Part shown: positions 1 to 6,241 of the stretch, in pieces
Numbering within the stretch: position 1 is the stretch's first letter
How the letters are laid out: each line of letters starts with the position of its first letter
Assembly (NCBI GenBank): GCA_029260155.1
Contig: JAJDDU010000119.1
Span: 1-6,241 of the forward strand
Direction: 5' to 3'
DNA: 6,241 nucleotides
Source: Phycisphaerae bacterium
GTDB taxonomy: Bacteria > Planctomycetota > Phycisphaerae > UBA1845
The notes under the pieces: model-generated
The model's database searches: none
What the model was told of the DNA's origin: nothing
Seen by the model: only the letters and a program-made list of their open reading frames with translations
Translations under genes and position numbers: made by a program

Positions 1-1
1 G

Positions 2-664
2 CATCAGGGCGCTACCCGGGAGGGCAGCTTCGGCGTGGCGATCGCGCTGCCGTTCGAGCAGGAGACGAACACGACCATCGCCGGCGACGACAAGCTAATA
101 AACTTCAAATACTTCTTCACGCGGAAGCTCGTTTTCGTCAAGGAAGCGAAGGCCATCGTGCTTTTCCCCGGCGGCTACGGCACGCAGGACGAGGGCTTTG
201 AAGCGCTGACGCTCGTTCAGACCAGCAAGAGTGCGCCGGTCCCGATCGTCCTTGTGGATGAGCCGGGCGGCACCTACTGGCAGCATTGGCGCACCTACGT
301 CAAGGCAGAGTTGCTGGCCACCGGGATGATCAGCCCGGAAGACATGGATCTGTTCTTCCTGACTGATTGCGCCGAGGACGCCCGTGATGAGGTCTTGCGG
401 TTCTACAGTCGCTATCACTCCTCTCGTTACGTGCGTGATGATTTCGTGATTCGCATGCGGACGCAGATATCGCCCACACACCTCGATCGGCTGAACGGCG
501 AATTCGCCGACATCTCCTCCGGCGAGCCGATTCGACAGGTGTTCGAGTCGGTTGCTGGAGAAAATGGCGAGTGCGCGGATCTGCCGCGATTGGTTTTCCA
601 GTTCGACCGTCGAAATGTGGGCCGAATGCGCCAGCTCATCAACGCGATCAACGACGACGCGTAG
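2..664 (+). CDS. LOG-family nucleotide phosphoribohydrolase (lysine decarboxylase-like fold), 5'-truncated by the window
   Basis: This is the 3' part of a LOG-family gene; 220 residues are visible and the frame is open to the left edge. The decisive motif is PGGYGTQDE (fragment residues 56-64), the family's nucleotide-binding and catalytic loop. It is preceded by FFTRKLVF (about 38-45), which carries the conserved Arg-Lys pair, and by GVAIALPFEQ (11-20). Known members hydrolyse nucleoside 5'-monophosphates to free base plus ribose 5-phosphate; plant and some bacterial members act on cytokinin nucleotides. The substrate here cannot be read from sequence. After the core there is a C-terminal extension of roughly 80 residues ending with LPRLVFQFDRR and a GRMRQLINAIND helix. 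Compact LOG proteins lack this extension, but I recall it from longer bacterial homologues. A GTG at 35 could be read as a start, but homology (EGSFG) continues upstream of it, so the true start is outside the window. The product is expected to be cytoplasmic. The gene converges on the exported-protein gene at 843-3185. Confidence 0.9.
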   Translation, partial: HQGATREGSFGVAIALPFEQETNTTIAGDDKLINFKYFFTRKLVFVKEAKAIVLFPGGYGTQDEGFEALTLVQTSKSAPVPIVLVDEPGGTYWQHWRTYVKAELLATGMISPEDMDLFFLTDCAEDARDEVLRFYSRYHSSRYVRDDFVIRMRTQISPTHLDRLNGEFADISSGEPIRQVFESVAGENGECADLPRLVFQFDRRNVGRMRQLINAINDDA

Positions 665-667
665 CCC

Positions 668-699
668 CCGTGCGCCCCTTCCCGTTGGCGGGGACACGG
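668..699 (+). terminator. Terminator-like imperfect hairpin after the LOG gene
   Basis: Four bases after the LOG stop codon the sequence can fold: CCGTG (668-672) pairs with CACGG (695-699), and inside a small internal loop CCCC (675-678) pairs with GGGG (690-693) around an 11-base loop. The position fits a transcription terminator. No T-tract follows, so it would be an atypical intrinsic terminator or only an RNA 3'-end stabiliser. Structure was judged by eye only. Confidence 0.3.
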
Positions 700-820
700 A
701 AATCTACGCCATGTACACCTGTTCTGTCAAATAGGCAGTATGCCTGCAGGTCTCTACATGGGGCATTTCGGCTGGCGCTGTCACGGGCGCAGGAAAACCG
801 GGCGCGGTTATCACTTGTGG

Positions 821-839
821 CACCGGTTTCCAACCGGTG
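821..839. repeat. Perfect 8-bp palindromic hairpin, possible REP-like repeat or bidirectional terminator
   Basis: CACCGGTT (821-828) and AACCGGTG (832-839) are exact reverse complements separated by TCC. The element lies 3 bases beyond the stop codon of the exported-protein gene and at the far end of the convergent gap, where a shared 3'-end structure would be useful. There is no T-run on either side, so classical intrinsic termination is not shown. Short GC-rich hairpins of the form GGCACCGGTT...AACCGGTG resemble dispersed palindromes that I recall from planctomycete intergenic regions. Only one copy is present here, so dispersal is inference. Confidence 0.5.
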
Positions 840-842
840 GAA

Positions 843-3185
843 TCACGGGCACACAAACATCGCCCCCATGTTGGCTTCCATCAGCAACTTGTCTTCGTCG
901 TCCACAGTTCCGTCGCAGTTGCCGTCGGCCCGAACCGAACACAGCGAGGCGGTCTGAGTGTACGCCTCACAGAAGAGGTCGATATCCTCGGAATCGAAAT
1001 CCCCGTCGCCGTCCAGATCGCCGAATCTCGTGTAATTGGCCTCGATGAGTACGGCTGCGAGAGCGGCTCCCGAGAGAGGGATCCCATTCTGTTCCACGGT
1101 CCCGGTCACCGTGCTGATCCCGCGGTAGTAGATGACGTGGGATCCGACTTCCAAGGTCGCGCCGGCCTCGATCATGATGTTGCGGACGTAGAGTGTGTCC
1201 GAACATCCCACGTTGTTGTTGACGTGCTGATCCACCAACTCGATTTTCTTGCTCGATGCGCTGATCGTTAAATCCTGCAGCGCTCCTCGGCAGGGCGTGT
1301 CCATGTAGACGACGTCGCCCACATCGCGCGCGTACACTTCGATTGTCCCCGAATCGAGGGGAATCGGGTCTTCCATCGCCATCAACAGGTCGGTTGTCCG
1401 CGTGTCCCAGTGCGCTGCCACCAGGTCCGGGGGAGATGTGTTGACTTCAAACAGCGACCTGAACTCGGTCCGAATGTCGAAGTGGCCATTGACCTTGATA
1501 TGAAACCCGCCGCCGGCCTTTGTGTTGGCCTTTTGGATCACGGCCCGGTCGTGCAATGTGAACCCGCCCACCGGCGTTTGATCGACCATCTCGGCTTGGC
1601 TGGAGAAGTCGTTTTTCATGTTGTGATAGACGATCGCGCAGGGGCTGCTGCCGCCGAACTCAGCCGGACCGGCCAGCTTGATCCGACTCGTCGCCTTGTT
1701 CGGCGAACGCAAGTCGAGCAAACCTTGCTCCAACTCATCCGGGTTGTCCACGGTCAAGCTGCGCGCGTTCACGTCCGATCCGACCACCCTGGCCGACTTC
1801 TCAATGACAAGCGCTGTGTTGGCCGCTCCCATCTGACCTTCCAGCTTCGATATATCGTTGATCATCGCGGGGTCGCCCGCATTCTCGACGATAAGTGTTC
1901 CGACCGTAATTGTCCCCGCGAACGTGGTCCCGTCCGAAGTGTCGATGACACCGGTTTCGCCTGCTTGTCCTTGGCATCCCGGCCCGCCGGGGTGTATCAG
2001 ATATGCACTTGGAATCACAGAATCACCTGGCCCGCTGATGACTATATGGGAGTCGGTGTAGAGAGAGCAAGTCCCCAAATACGTGGTGCACCCACCGCTC
2101 ACTATCGGCGGGTCCGGGTTGAACGTCCCGAAGTCCAATACGTAGCTTTGCCCCCCGAACGCCATGAGCCCGGTGTCATGAAGGAACCAGTTGCCGCCCG
2201 TCACCACCGGAATCTCGCCAAGCGGGAATAGGAACTCGGGAATCCAAACTCCGCCCGAGACGGACGCGTTCGGAAGAGGGTTGATTACGCAATTGTGTGC
2301 GGGTACGAACGCGTTAATCCCCTGCAGACCATGTTCATCGCACGCGTCCGGTCCGTCCTTGATCTCGCGAAACGCCCATCGGGTCTTGGGTCCGGGCACC
2401 GGTCCACAATAGGCGCAGGACGGCCCATGCAGTTTCCAGCACCCGCCTTCGATGACTCCAGTCACGGTGATCTCGGGAAGCAGCGAGTTCGCCGGATCGG
2501 TCCCATTGTCGCACCCTTCCAGGCGCCATCTCCCTCCCAAGGTGTCCCCGTTAATCGTCAACACGCCGCCTACCCGCATGGGGTCCGATTCAGACGGAAT
2601 GTGATCGCCGACATTCCACTGCTTGTACCCCGTCGCGTCGACATTGCCGTTGACGGTGACCTTGGTGAACTTCGGAATGTCCCACTTGCCGCCGGTGACA
2701 TTGCCGTTGATCTCTACGGACGTGGTGTCTTCGTGACCGATGCCGTTGTCGAGCGTGACCTCCATATCGCGGACGTCCCCGCCCACGGTGAGGTCAGCCC
2801 GGTCCCTGACCGTCAGGTGGTAATCCACCGTCGCGTTGTTCTCCATCTTCCCGACCACGGTCAGTGTAAGCCCAAGACCGATGTCCAACCCCGTCGCAGT
2901 CCCACCCGCCGTAAACGAGGCAATCGTCTGGTTCTCCGTGGCCGTCACGTTGTAGTTAATCGTCCCGCCGATCAGGTGGTAAACGTTGTCAGTGGCGACG
3001 GGAACCAAGTCGGGATTCCAGTTCAGATCGTTGGCCCAGTTCCCGTCTCCGAGGTCATTGTCCCAGCACTTGGTGTTGGATCCCGGAGGGTCGCATTGCC
3101 CATAGCCGGTTCGCGGAACGCTGAGCACCAAAACACAGAGCACGAGTGCAAACACGCTGGGTCGCTGTCTTGCTGACATGGTCAT
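843..3185 (-). CDS. Exported repetitive beta-rich protein with GG-x-W motifs and a C-terminal dockerin-like calcium-binding pair
   Basis: The product is 780 residues from ATG at 3185. Residues 1-29 form a signal peptide: basic MSARQRPS, a hydrophobic core VFALVLCVLVLSV, and likely cleavage after GYG-29. Residues 41-75 contain a W...GDGNW...NW...VP..DNV pattern common at the front of large planctomycete exported proteins. Residues about 80-700 are rich in Gly, Thr, Val and Asn with short beta-strand-like repeats, suggesting a beta-solenoid. GG-x-W recurs at 165-168, 217-220, 247-250, 311-314 and 330-333. Residues 664-707 resemble a final strand module (TLEVGSHVIYYRG). The end carries two dockerin-type calcium loops: DLDGDGDFDSED (723-734) and DGNCDGTVDDED (754-765). 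Dockerin-like ends are widespread in planctomycete secreted proteins without any cohesin, so an anchoring role is inference. The mature chain has 18 cysteines, consistent with disulfides outside the cytoplasm. No catalytic motif was recognised. ATG 3179 is an alternative start; an in-frame ATG at 3257 lies at the transposase stop and lacks support. Existence and export are well supported, function is unknown. Confidence 0.88.
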   Translation of the reverse strand: MTMSARQRPSVFALVLCVLVLSVPRTGYGQCDPPGSNTKCWDNDLGDGNWANDLNWNPDLVPVATDNVYHLIGGTINYNVTATENQTIASFTAGGTATGLDIGLGLTLTVVGKMENNATVDYHLTVRDRADLTVGGDVRDMEVTLDNGIGHEDTTSVEINGNVTGGKWDIPKFTKVTVNGNVDATGYKQWNVGDHIPSESDPMRVGGVLTINGDTLGGRWRLEGCDNGTDPANSLLPEITVTGVIEGGCWKLHGPSCAYCGPVPGPKTRWAFREIKDGPDACDEHGLQGINAFVPAHNCVINPLPNASVSGGVWIPEFLFPLGEIPVVTGGNWFLHDTGLMAFGGQSYVLDFGTFNPDPPIVSGGCTTYLGTCSLYTDSHIVISGPGDSVIPSAYLIHPGGPGCQGQAGETGVIDTSDGTTFAGTITVGTLIVENAGDPAMINDISKLEGQMGAANTALVIEKSARVVGSDVNARSLTVDNPDELEQGLLDLRSPNKATSRIKLAGPAEFGGSSPCAIVYHNMKNDFSSQAEMVDQTPVGGFTLHDRAVIQKANTKAGGGFHIKVNGHFDIRTEFRSLFEVNTSPPDLVAAHWDTRTTDLLMAMEDPIPLDSGTIEVYARDVGDVVYMDTPCRGALQDLTISASSKKIELVDQHVNNNVGCSDTLYVRNIMIEAGATLEVGSHVIYYRGISTVTGTVEQNGIPLSGAALAAVLIEANYTRFGDLDGDGDFDSEDIDLFCEAYTQTASLCSVRADGNCDGTVDDEDKLLMEANMGAMFVCP

Positions 3186-3189
3186 TTTT

Positions 3190-3195
3190 CCTCCT
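3190..3195 (-). promoter_or_regulatory. Strong Shine-Dalgarno AGGAGG fixing the start of the exported-protein gene
   Basis: Read on the minus strand, AGGAGG is followed by AAAA and then ATG at 3185, with a second in-frame ATG two codons later at 3179. The spacing is 4 bases to the first ATG and 10 to the second, so either could be used. It rules out the in-frame ATG at 3257, which lies about 60 bases upstream of this site. Confidence 0.75.
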
Positions 3196-3215
3196 GAATT
3201 GAAACTGGACATTGA

Positions 3216-3244
3216 TTGGACCCATAACGACGAACAAGGTCCAA
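3216..3244 (-). promoter_or_regulatory. 7-bp inverted repeat in the 5' leader of the exported-protein gene
   Basis: TTGGACC (3216-3222) and GGTCCAA (3238-3244) are exact reverse complements separated by 15 bases. They lie 31 to 59 bases upstream of the start codon and next to an A8/T8 tract at 3243-3250. The repeat could be an operator half-site pair, a leader hairpin, or sequence from the end of the neighbouring insertion element. No convincing -35/-10 pair was found around it. Confidence 0.25.
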
Positions 3245-3253
3245 AAAAAAGGT

Positions 3254-3415
3254 TCATCCGGGAATTCCGGGGAACGCAGCTCTGATCTTCAGGAAGAAGT
3301 AGTCATCATCGCGGAATCCGTAGGCCATTCGCTTGATCACTTTGATCTTGTTCATGATGCCTTCCAGCAGGCTCGTGTGCAGCGGATACTGGTAATACTG
3401 GCGAGAACTCGCGCA
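3254..3415 (-). pseudogene. 3' remnant of a transposase resembling the ISL3 family
   Basis: On the minus strand the frame reads QYYQYPLHTSLLEG, then NKIKVIKRMAYGFRDDDYFFLKIRAAFPG, ending IPG with TGA at 3254-3256. The order PLHTSLLEGI-NKIKVIKRMAYGFRD-YFFLKI is the characteristic C-terminal end of ISL3-type DDE transposases, covering the last catalytic Glu (LLEG) and the following basic helix. Only about 50-55 codons are recognisable, whereas complete enzymes are around 400 residues. Upstream in the same frame (3416-3526) the translation is not transposase-like, and the neighbouring membrane-protein gene ends at 3514, so most of the element is gone. The family-typical EGINNKIK reads EGIMNKIK here, one more sign of drift or a variant copy. 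It cannot be functional. The family assignment comes from motif recall, not a search. Confidence 0.75.
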
Positions 3416-3513
3416 TGAAAGTCCATAATGTCGCCGTGGATAGCACGGCAAGTTCATTCGGTCGATCAGTCCAGGGCGAACGCCATTCCGGGCGTCGGGA
3501 ATGACCGCGCCGG
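3416..3513. other. Spacer between the membrane-protein gene and the transposase remnant
   Basis: No credible gene is present. Just beyond the membrane-protein stop codon there is a perfect inverted repeat CATTCC (3484-3489) and GGAATG (3498-3503) with an 8-base loop, beside a small GGCG-AA-CGCC repeat (3475-3484). These could form a 3'-end structure for the membrane-protein transcript, but no T-run follows on the minus strand. The rest may be unrecognisable insertion-element debris. Confidence 0.4.
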
Positions 3514-6241
3514 CTACTCGGTCCATGCCTTCACTTGCCCGATCAGAGTGACCATCTCATTGCGCTTTTTCTCAAAGAGCGCAAACACAGTGATCATCAG
3601 CGCGCCGAGAACGATCCCCGACGCGTACCACACCCACGTCCAGCCGAGGTGTTCTGCTGCGTGCCAGATCATGGTCAGCAACGACAGACACAAGAAACCT
3701 GTACCGAGCAGTAGAAACGAGCGGAGTTGATATGCGATGCCGGCGAGAATGCCCACGATGGACAACCCCGCGAGCACGAAGGGAAGCCAGGGGGCCTCCG
3801 CCACACCGATCAGGAAGACGTCCGCTGTGGATGACAGGTAGATCGCTAGCAGACAACCGTAGTTGAGTCCCCTGCGCTGGTCGGTGCTGAGCGATGCTCG
3901 ACTGAAGTGCCCGGCCGCCAGAACAGCGAGTGCAGTCGGGATGAACCACAGTTGGGGATGCTGGGCGATACCGAGCCCCGGTATGTGGTGCAGCAGATAC
4001 CACAAGCTGGCGTTTATCGCGAGAGCGCCGATCATGCCAACGGCCAACGATCGGCGCAGGGCGGCCGCCGCGATATACAGTGCCCCAGTGGAAAGAAGCA
4101 CAATCGAGTAGTGAACCCGCGCCGATTGAAGAAAGAACTCAAAGATGATGGACACGGGCAATAGCATGCCGGTCCACCGGAGTGGTCGCGCGAGAACCGT
4201 GAAGCGGCTGCGCTGGGACGCTTCTCCGGCCGCCACCGCCGCGAAGGCGATGGCGATCACGAGGATCGGCCAGAATTGTGAGATGAACCCGGAGAAGAGC
4301 CCTGGCATGCTGGCCCGCACATTGAGCACGAGTGCCCCCGCGAGGCACTCCGCCACATAGACGTGCAGTTCCCTTCTGTCGCCGTCGAGGCCGAAGGCGT
4401 CAGCTCGGGGCCATACCGCAAACAGAAAAGACTGCAGCATCAGCAGGGCCAAGGCCACGATCATCGCGGCACGCCACCCCACGGACATCGCCATCGCCTG
4501 GTCGTTTGCCAGGGAAGTGATCGCGAGTGCGGCACAGTAGGTCAAGGCGCACGCTGCCAGAATCGAAGTGCCCATCACGCAGCGCCTCATTGCGATCTTC
4601 CACGACGGTCTGAGTGGAGTCTGGATCGCCGCGGCAACGCTTACCATCTGTAGCGCGGCGGCCGTTGCAATAACTCCGATCGCTCGGTGAAGCATGCCCG
4701 CCGGCGCAGAGGGAGGCACTGACGACCAAGTCAGCAGAACTACGCCCGCCGCAATCAGGCAGAGAGCGCATGTTCGCGCGGCCTGTCGAAAACGCGGGAT
4801 CGGCTTGATCGATGAGGCCGCAGCGCACAACAACGGCGTGAGCACCATCAGCAGACGCACAGTTGTCTCTGGATGAGTGAGGCTGACGTAAGTCGCGAGG
4901 AGAAGGGACACGGATGTGAGCAATCCATTCGCCGGGAGCAACCAAGGAGTCACTTCGATCGCTGCGCCCGAGCCCGTCCTCGCCCTTCCATGGAATCGCC
5001 ACACAAGCGTGGTCAACAGCACGTAGCCGGCGAGCCCGAGCGACATCACCCACGCCATCGAGCGCGCTTCCATCTCTGCGTGCGCCATGTCAAAGACGAT
5101 CGCGGAGAGGCCGAGCACATACAGGCCGATGGGGAGTTGAGTGAGGGGTGAGTACTTGCCGCAGATGATGACCAGAAGCGTCGCCGCCCCCCATGCCATC
5201 CAGCCCATCAGCGCGGGATCTTGTGATCGCTCGCCCAGTGCCGCGTTGGACGTGGCTATGGCGGTCAGGATCGCGACCGCGACAACGACGATGAACACCG
5301 CGGCGTGGTGAAACGCAGGCCCGCGTCGCTCGCCATGAGCGATGGTGCGTTTTGCGAGGAAGCGTCGTTCGACCTCCATCCACGCGACCGCCGCCACGCA
5401 GACGGCAATGACGTTTGCGTTTGCCAGGTCTGTCAGATTCGTACGGGCCTGATCGGTCAGCCACCGAACGCCGTGCAGCATCCAGTAGACGCTCCCCGCG
5501 AGACAGAGTTCGACGCCGGCGACGTACGCGAGCACCCTGCGTGGCGCCCACGCGGCCAGCGCCATGCAAAGCCCAGCCATGGCGACGAGCAGCGCGCTCG
5601 ACCACCAGGGCCGCTGCGGGTCATCAAGGGCGGCTCTCAGGGCGAGCAGGGTGCCGACGATCATGCACACCAACACCAGCGTGGCCGTTCGGATTCGTGG
5701 CTCGGCGAGCCGAGCGGTCCAACGTGGCGTGAGCCGCTGAACCACGATCCGCAGAGACTCGGCAACCGCCGTGTTGCACTCGGGGCATCCACCGGAAGGC
5801 GAAAGCCCTCGTAGGTTGTACCCGCACCCCACGCAAGTCAGATCATGGCCGATCGCTTCATCGTCACCACTCGTCTGGGCAGCGACGGCGCTAAGTGTCT
5901 CCTGCATGCCCGATCCGAGTAGTGCTCCCACCCTCCGAGCACCCTCGTAGAGCACGAGTGCCCCTGCCACCGCGGAGCCAACCATCAAGGTGTGGAAGCA
6001 AAGCCAGTTGCCTGTGTCCAGTGGTGCCGCGGCGCACGCAATCAGTGCCACTCCCGCAAGCACCGCCATGCTTGGGATGCGCCAGATTCGAACGCCCAAG
6101 CTGCTTGCAACGGGCGTCCGAACCGCGAATTCCGTCAAGCACACTGCCAGGAAGCCCCACAGGCTCCCTGCCTGCGCCACGTAGGGTGGGATGAAACGCG
6201 GATGAACGAACATAGTCGCTACCGAGAGCGCGAGAACGAGT
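3514..6241 (-). CDS. Giant polytopic membrane protein with an internal zinc ribbon, 5'-truncated by the window
   Basis: About 908 residues are visible and the frame is open through the right edge. The ATG at 6213 lacks a Shine-Dalgarno and lies inside hydrophobic sequence (LVLALSVATMFV), so the real start is outside. Numbering from that Met, three hydrophobic segments (about 14-30, 48-64, 74-92) precede a cytosolic-type zinc ribbon, CVGC (127-130), YNLRGL, then CPEC (143-146). Some twenty or more further membrane segments follow from 176 to 879, ending with a charged tail (FEKKRNEM). The ribbon style CxxCGYxLRGL...CPEC is a planctomycete hallmark. The C-terminal run HPQLWFIPTALAVLA, SSTADVFLIGVAEAPWLPFVLA and LTMIWHAAEHLGWTW matches my memory of an uncharacterised planctomycete family of about 900 residues. 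I recognise no transporter, polymerase or glycosyltransferase motif. Charged residues within the membrane segments are few, which does not suggest an ion-coupled pump. It could be a sensor, scaffold or lipid-related protein, but nothing decides this. The stop is TAG at 3514-3516. Confidence is high for the gene, low for any role. Confidence 0.85.
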   Translation of the reverse strand, partial: LVLALSVATMFVHPRFIPPYVAQAGSLWGFLAVCLTEFAVRTPVASSLGVRIWRIPSMAVLAGVALIACAAAPLDTGNWLCFHTLMVGSAVAGALVLYEGARRVGALLGSGMQETLSAVAAQTSGDDEAIGHDLTCVGCGYNLRGLSPSGGCPECNTAVAESLRIVVQRLTPRWTARLAEPRIRTATLVLVCMIVGTLLALRAALDDPQRPWWSSALLVAMAGLCMALAAWAPRRVLAYVAGVELCLAGSVYWMLHGVRWLTDQARTNLTDLANANVIAVCVAAVAWMEVERRFLAKRTIAHGERRGPAFHHAAVFIVVVAVAILTAIATSNAALGERSQDPALMGWMAWGAATLLVIICGKYSPLTQLPIGLYVLGLSAIVFDMAHAEMEARSMAWVMSLGLAGYVLLTTLVWRFHGRARTGSGAAIEVTPWLLPANGLLTSVSLLLATYVSLTHPETTVRLLMVLTPLLCAAASSIKPIPRFRQAARTCALCLIAAGVVLLTWSSVPPSAPAGMLHRAIGVIATAAALQMVSVAAAIQTPLRPSWKIAMRRCVMGTSILAACALTYCAALAITSLANDQAMAMSVGWRAAMIVALALLMLQSFLFAVWPRADAFGLDGDRRELHVYVAECLAGALVLNVRASMPGLFSGFISQFWPILVIAIAFAAVAAGEASQRSRFTVLARPLRWTGMLLPVSIIFEFFLQSARVHYSIVLLSTGALYIAAAALRRSLAVGMIGALAINASLWYLLHHIPGLGIAQHPQLWFIPTALAVLAAGHFSRASLSTDQRRGLNYGCLLAIYLSSTADVFLIGVAEAPWLPFVLAGLSIVGILAGIAYQLRSFLLLGTGFLCLSLLTMIWHAAEHLGWTWVWYASGIVLGALMITVFALFEKKRNEMVTLIGQVKAWTE

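Larger units (their letters stand above)
665..842. other. Convergent intergenic region
   Basis: This gap separates two genes that point at each other. It has no credible coding frame. It contains the terminator-like hairpin at 668-699, a small perfect inverted repeat AGGCA-GTA-TGCCT at 733-745 overlapping a CCTGCAGG palindrome at 743-750, and the stronger palindrome at 821-839. No promoter is evident, as expected for a convergent gap. Confidence 0.6.

Noticed and set aside
35..37. GTG at 35 as the start of the LOG gene
   Set aside because: Family-like residues continue upstream in frame to the window edge, and the LOG fold needs a longer N-terminal half.
95..697. A 200-residue minus-strand frame opposite the LOG gene
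   Set aside because: The LOG gene has clear catalytic motifs on the other strand and the antisense product has no recognisable domain.
1410..3176. Long open plus-strand frames opposite the exported-protein gene (1410-2231 and 2295-3176)
   Set aside because: They lie entirely antisense to a well-supported gene in GC-rich DNA, show Arg/Pro/His-rich translations without domains, and have no ribosome binding site. Treated as shadows.
3093..3185. Lipoprotein signal at the N-terminus of the exported protein
   Set aside because: The residues before Cys31 are YGQ, which does not fit a lipobox; a standard signal peptidase I site after GYG is more likely.
3186..3257. In-frame ATG at 3257 as start of the exported protein
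   Set aside because: It would put 24 extra residues before a normal signal peptide, it overlaps the transposase stop, and a strong AGGAGG sits just before the ATG at 3185.
3252..3275. Hairpin-forming sequence GTTC...CCGG...CCGG...GAAC near the transposase stop
   Set aside because: It lies mostly within the transposase's final codons and is imperfect; without another copy of the element it cannot be told from chance or from an IS end.
3416..3480. A frameshifted upstream continuation of the transposase
   Set aside because: The second minus-strand frame gives a vaguely similar stretch (FHARVLAS) but is broken by stops and too short to call.
5090..5605. Minus-strand 171-residue Arg-rich frame within the membrane-protein gene
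   Set aside because: It is an alternate frame of the same strand inside a continuous membrane-protein coding region; its composition is typical of a frame-shifted GC-rich gene.
6211..6213. ATG at 6213 as the start of the membrane protein
   Set aside because: The frame stays open to the window edge with hydrophobic residues upstream and no Shine-Dalgarno, so the gene most likely begins outside.
1..6241. CRISPR array, tRNA, rRNA, phage or defence modules
   Set aside because: No regularly spaced direct repeats, RNA gene signatures or recognisable defence proteins were seen on either strand.

Overview
The window looks like chromosomal DNA from a GC-rich planctomycete-type bacterium (Planctomycetota, possibly Phycisphaerae or a related class). 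Three protein signatures point there: a secreted protein ending in a dockerin-like pair of calcium loops, a giant membrane protein with an internal CxxC-YNLRGL-CPEC zinc ribbon, and a LOG-family protein with the extended C-terminus. The assignment rests on these protein styles, not on a marker gene.

Layout. Bases 2-664 (+) hold the 3' part of a LOG-family nucleotide phosphoribohydrolase gene whose start lies before the window. A 178-base convergent gap follows (665-842). It holds a terminator-like hairpin just after the LOG stop and a perfect 8-bp palindrome just after the stop of the opposing gene. Bases 843-3185 (-) encode a 780-residue exported protein: signal peptide, a long beta-rich repetitive body with recurring GG-x-W motifs, and two dockerin-type calcium loops at the end. 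Immediately upstream is the 3' end of a degraded transposase resembling the ISL3 family (about 3254-3415, -). Bases 3514-6241 (-) encode a huge polytopic membrane protein, at least 900 residues with more than 20 membrane segments and a zinc ribbon, whose N-terminus runs off the right edge.

How the parts relate. The LOG gene is cytoplasmic nucleotide metabolism and is transcribed towards the others. The exported protein and the membrane protein share a strand but are separated by about 330 bases containing the transposase scar, so co-transcription is doubtful. Nothing shows that the three intact or partial genes act in one pathway. I see no CRISPR array, rRNA, tRNA, phage module or recognisable defence system. 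The least explained items are the GG-x-W exported protein and the zinc-ribbon membrane protein.
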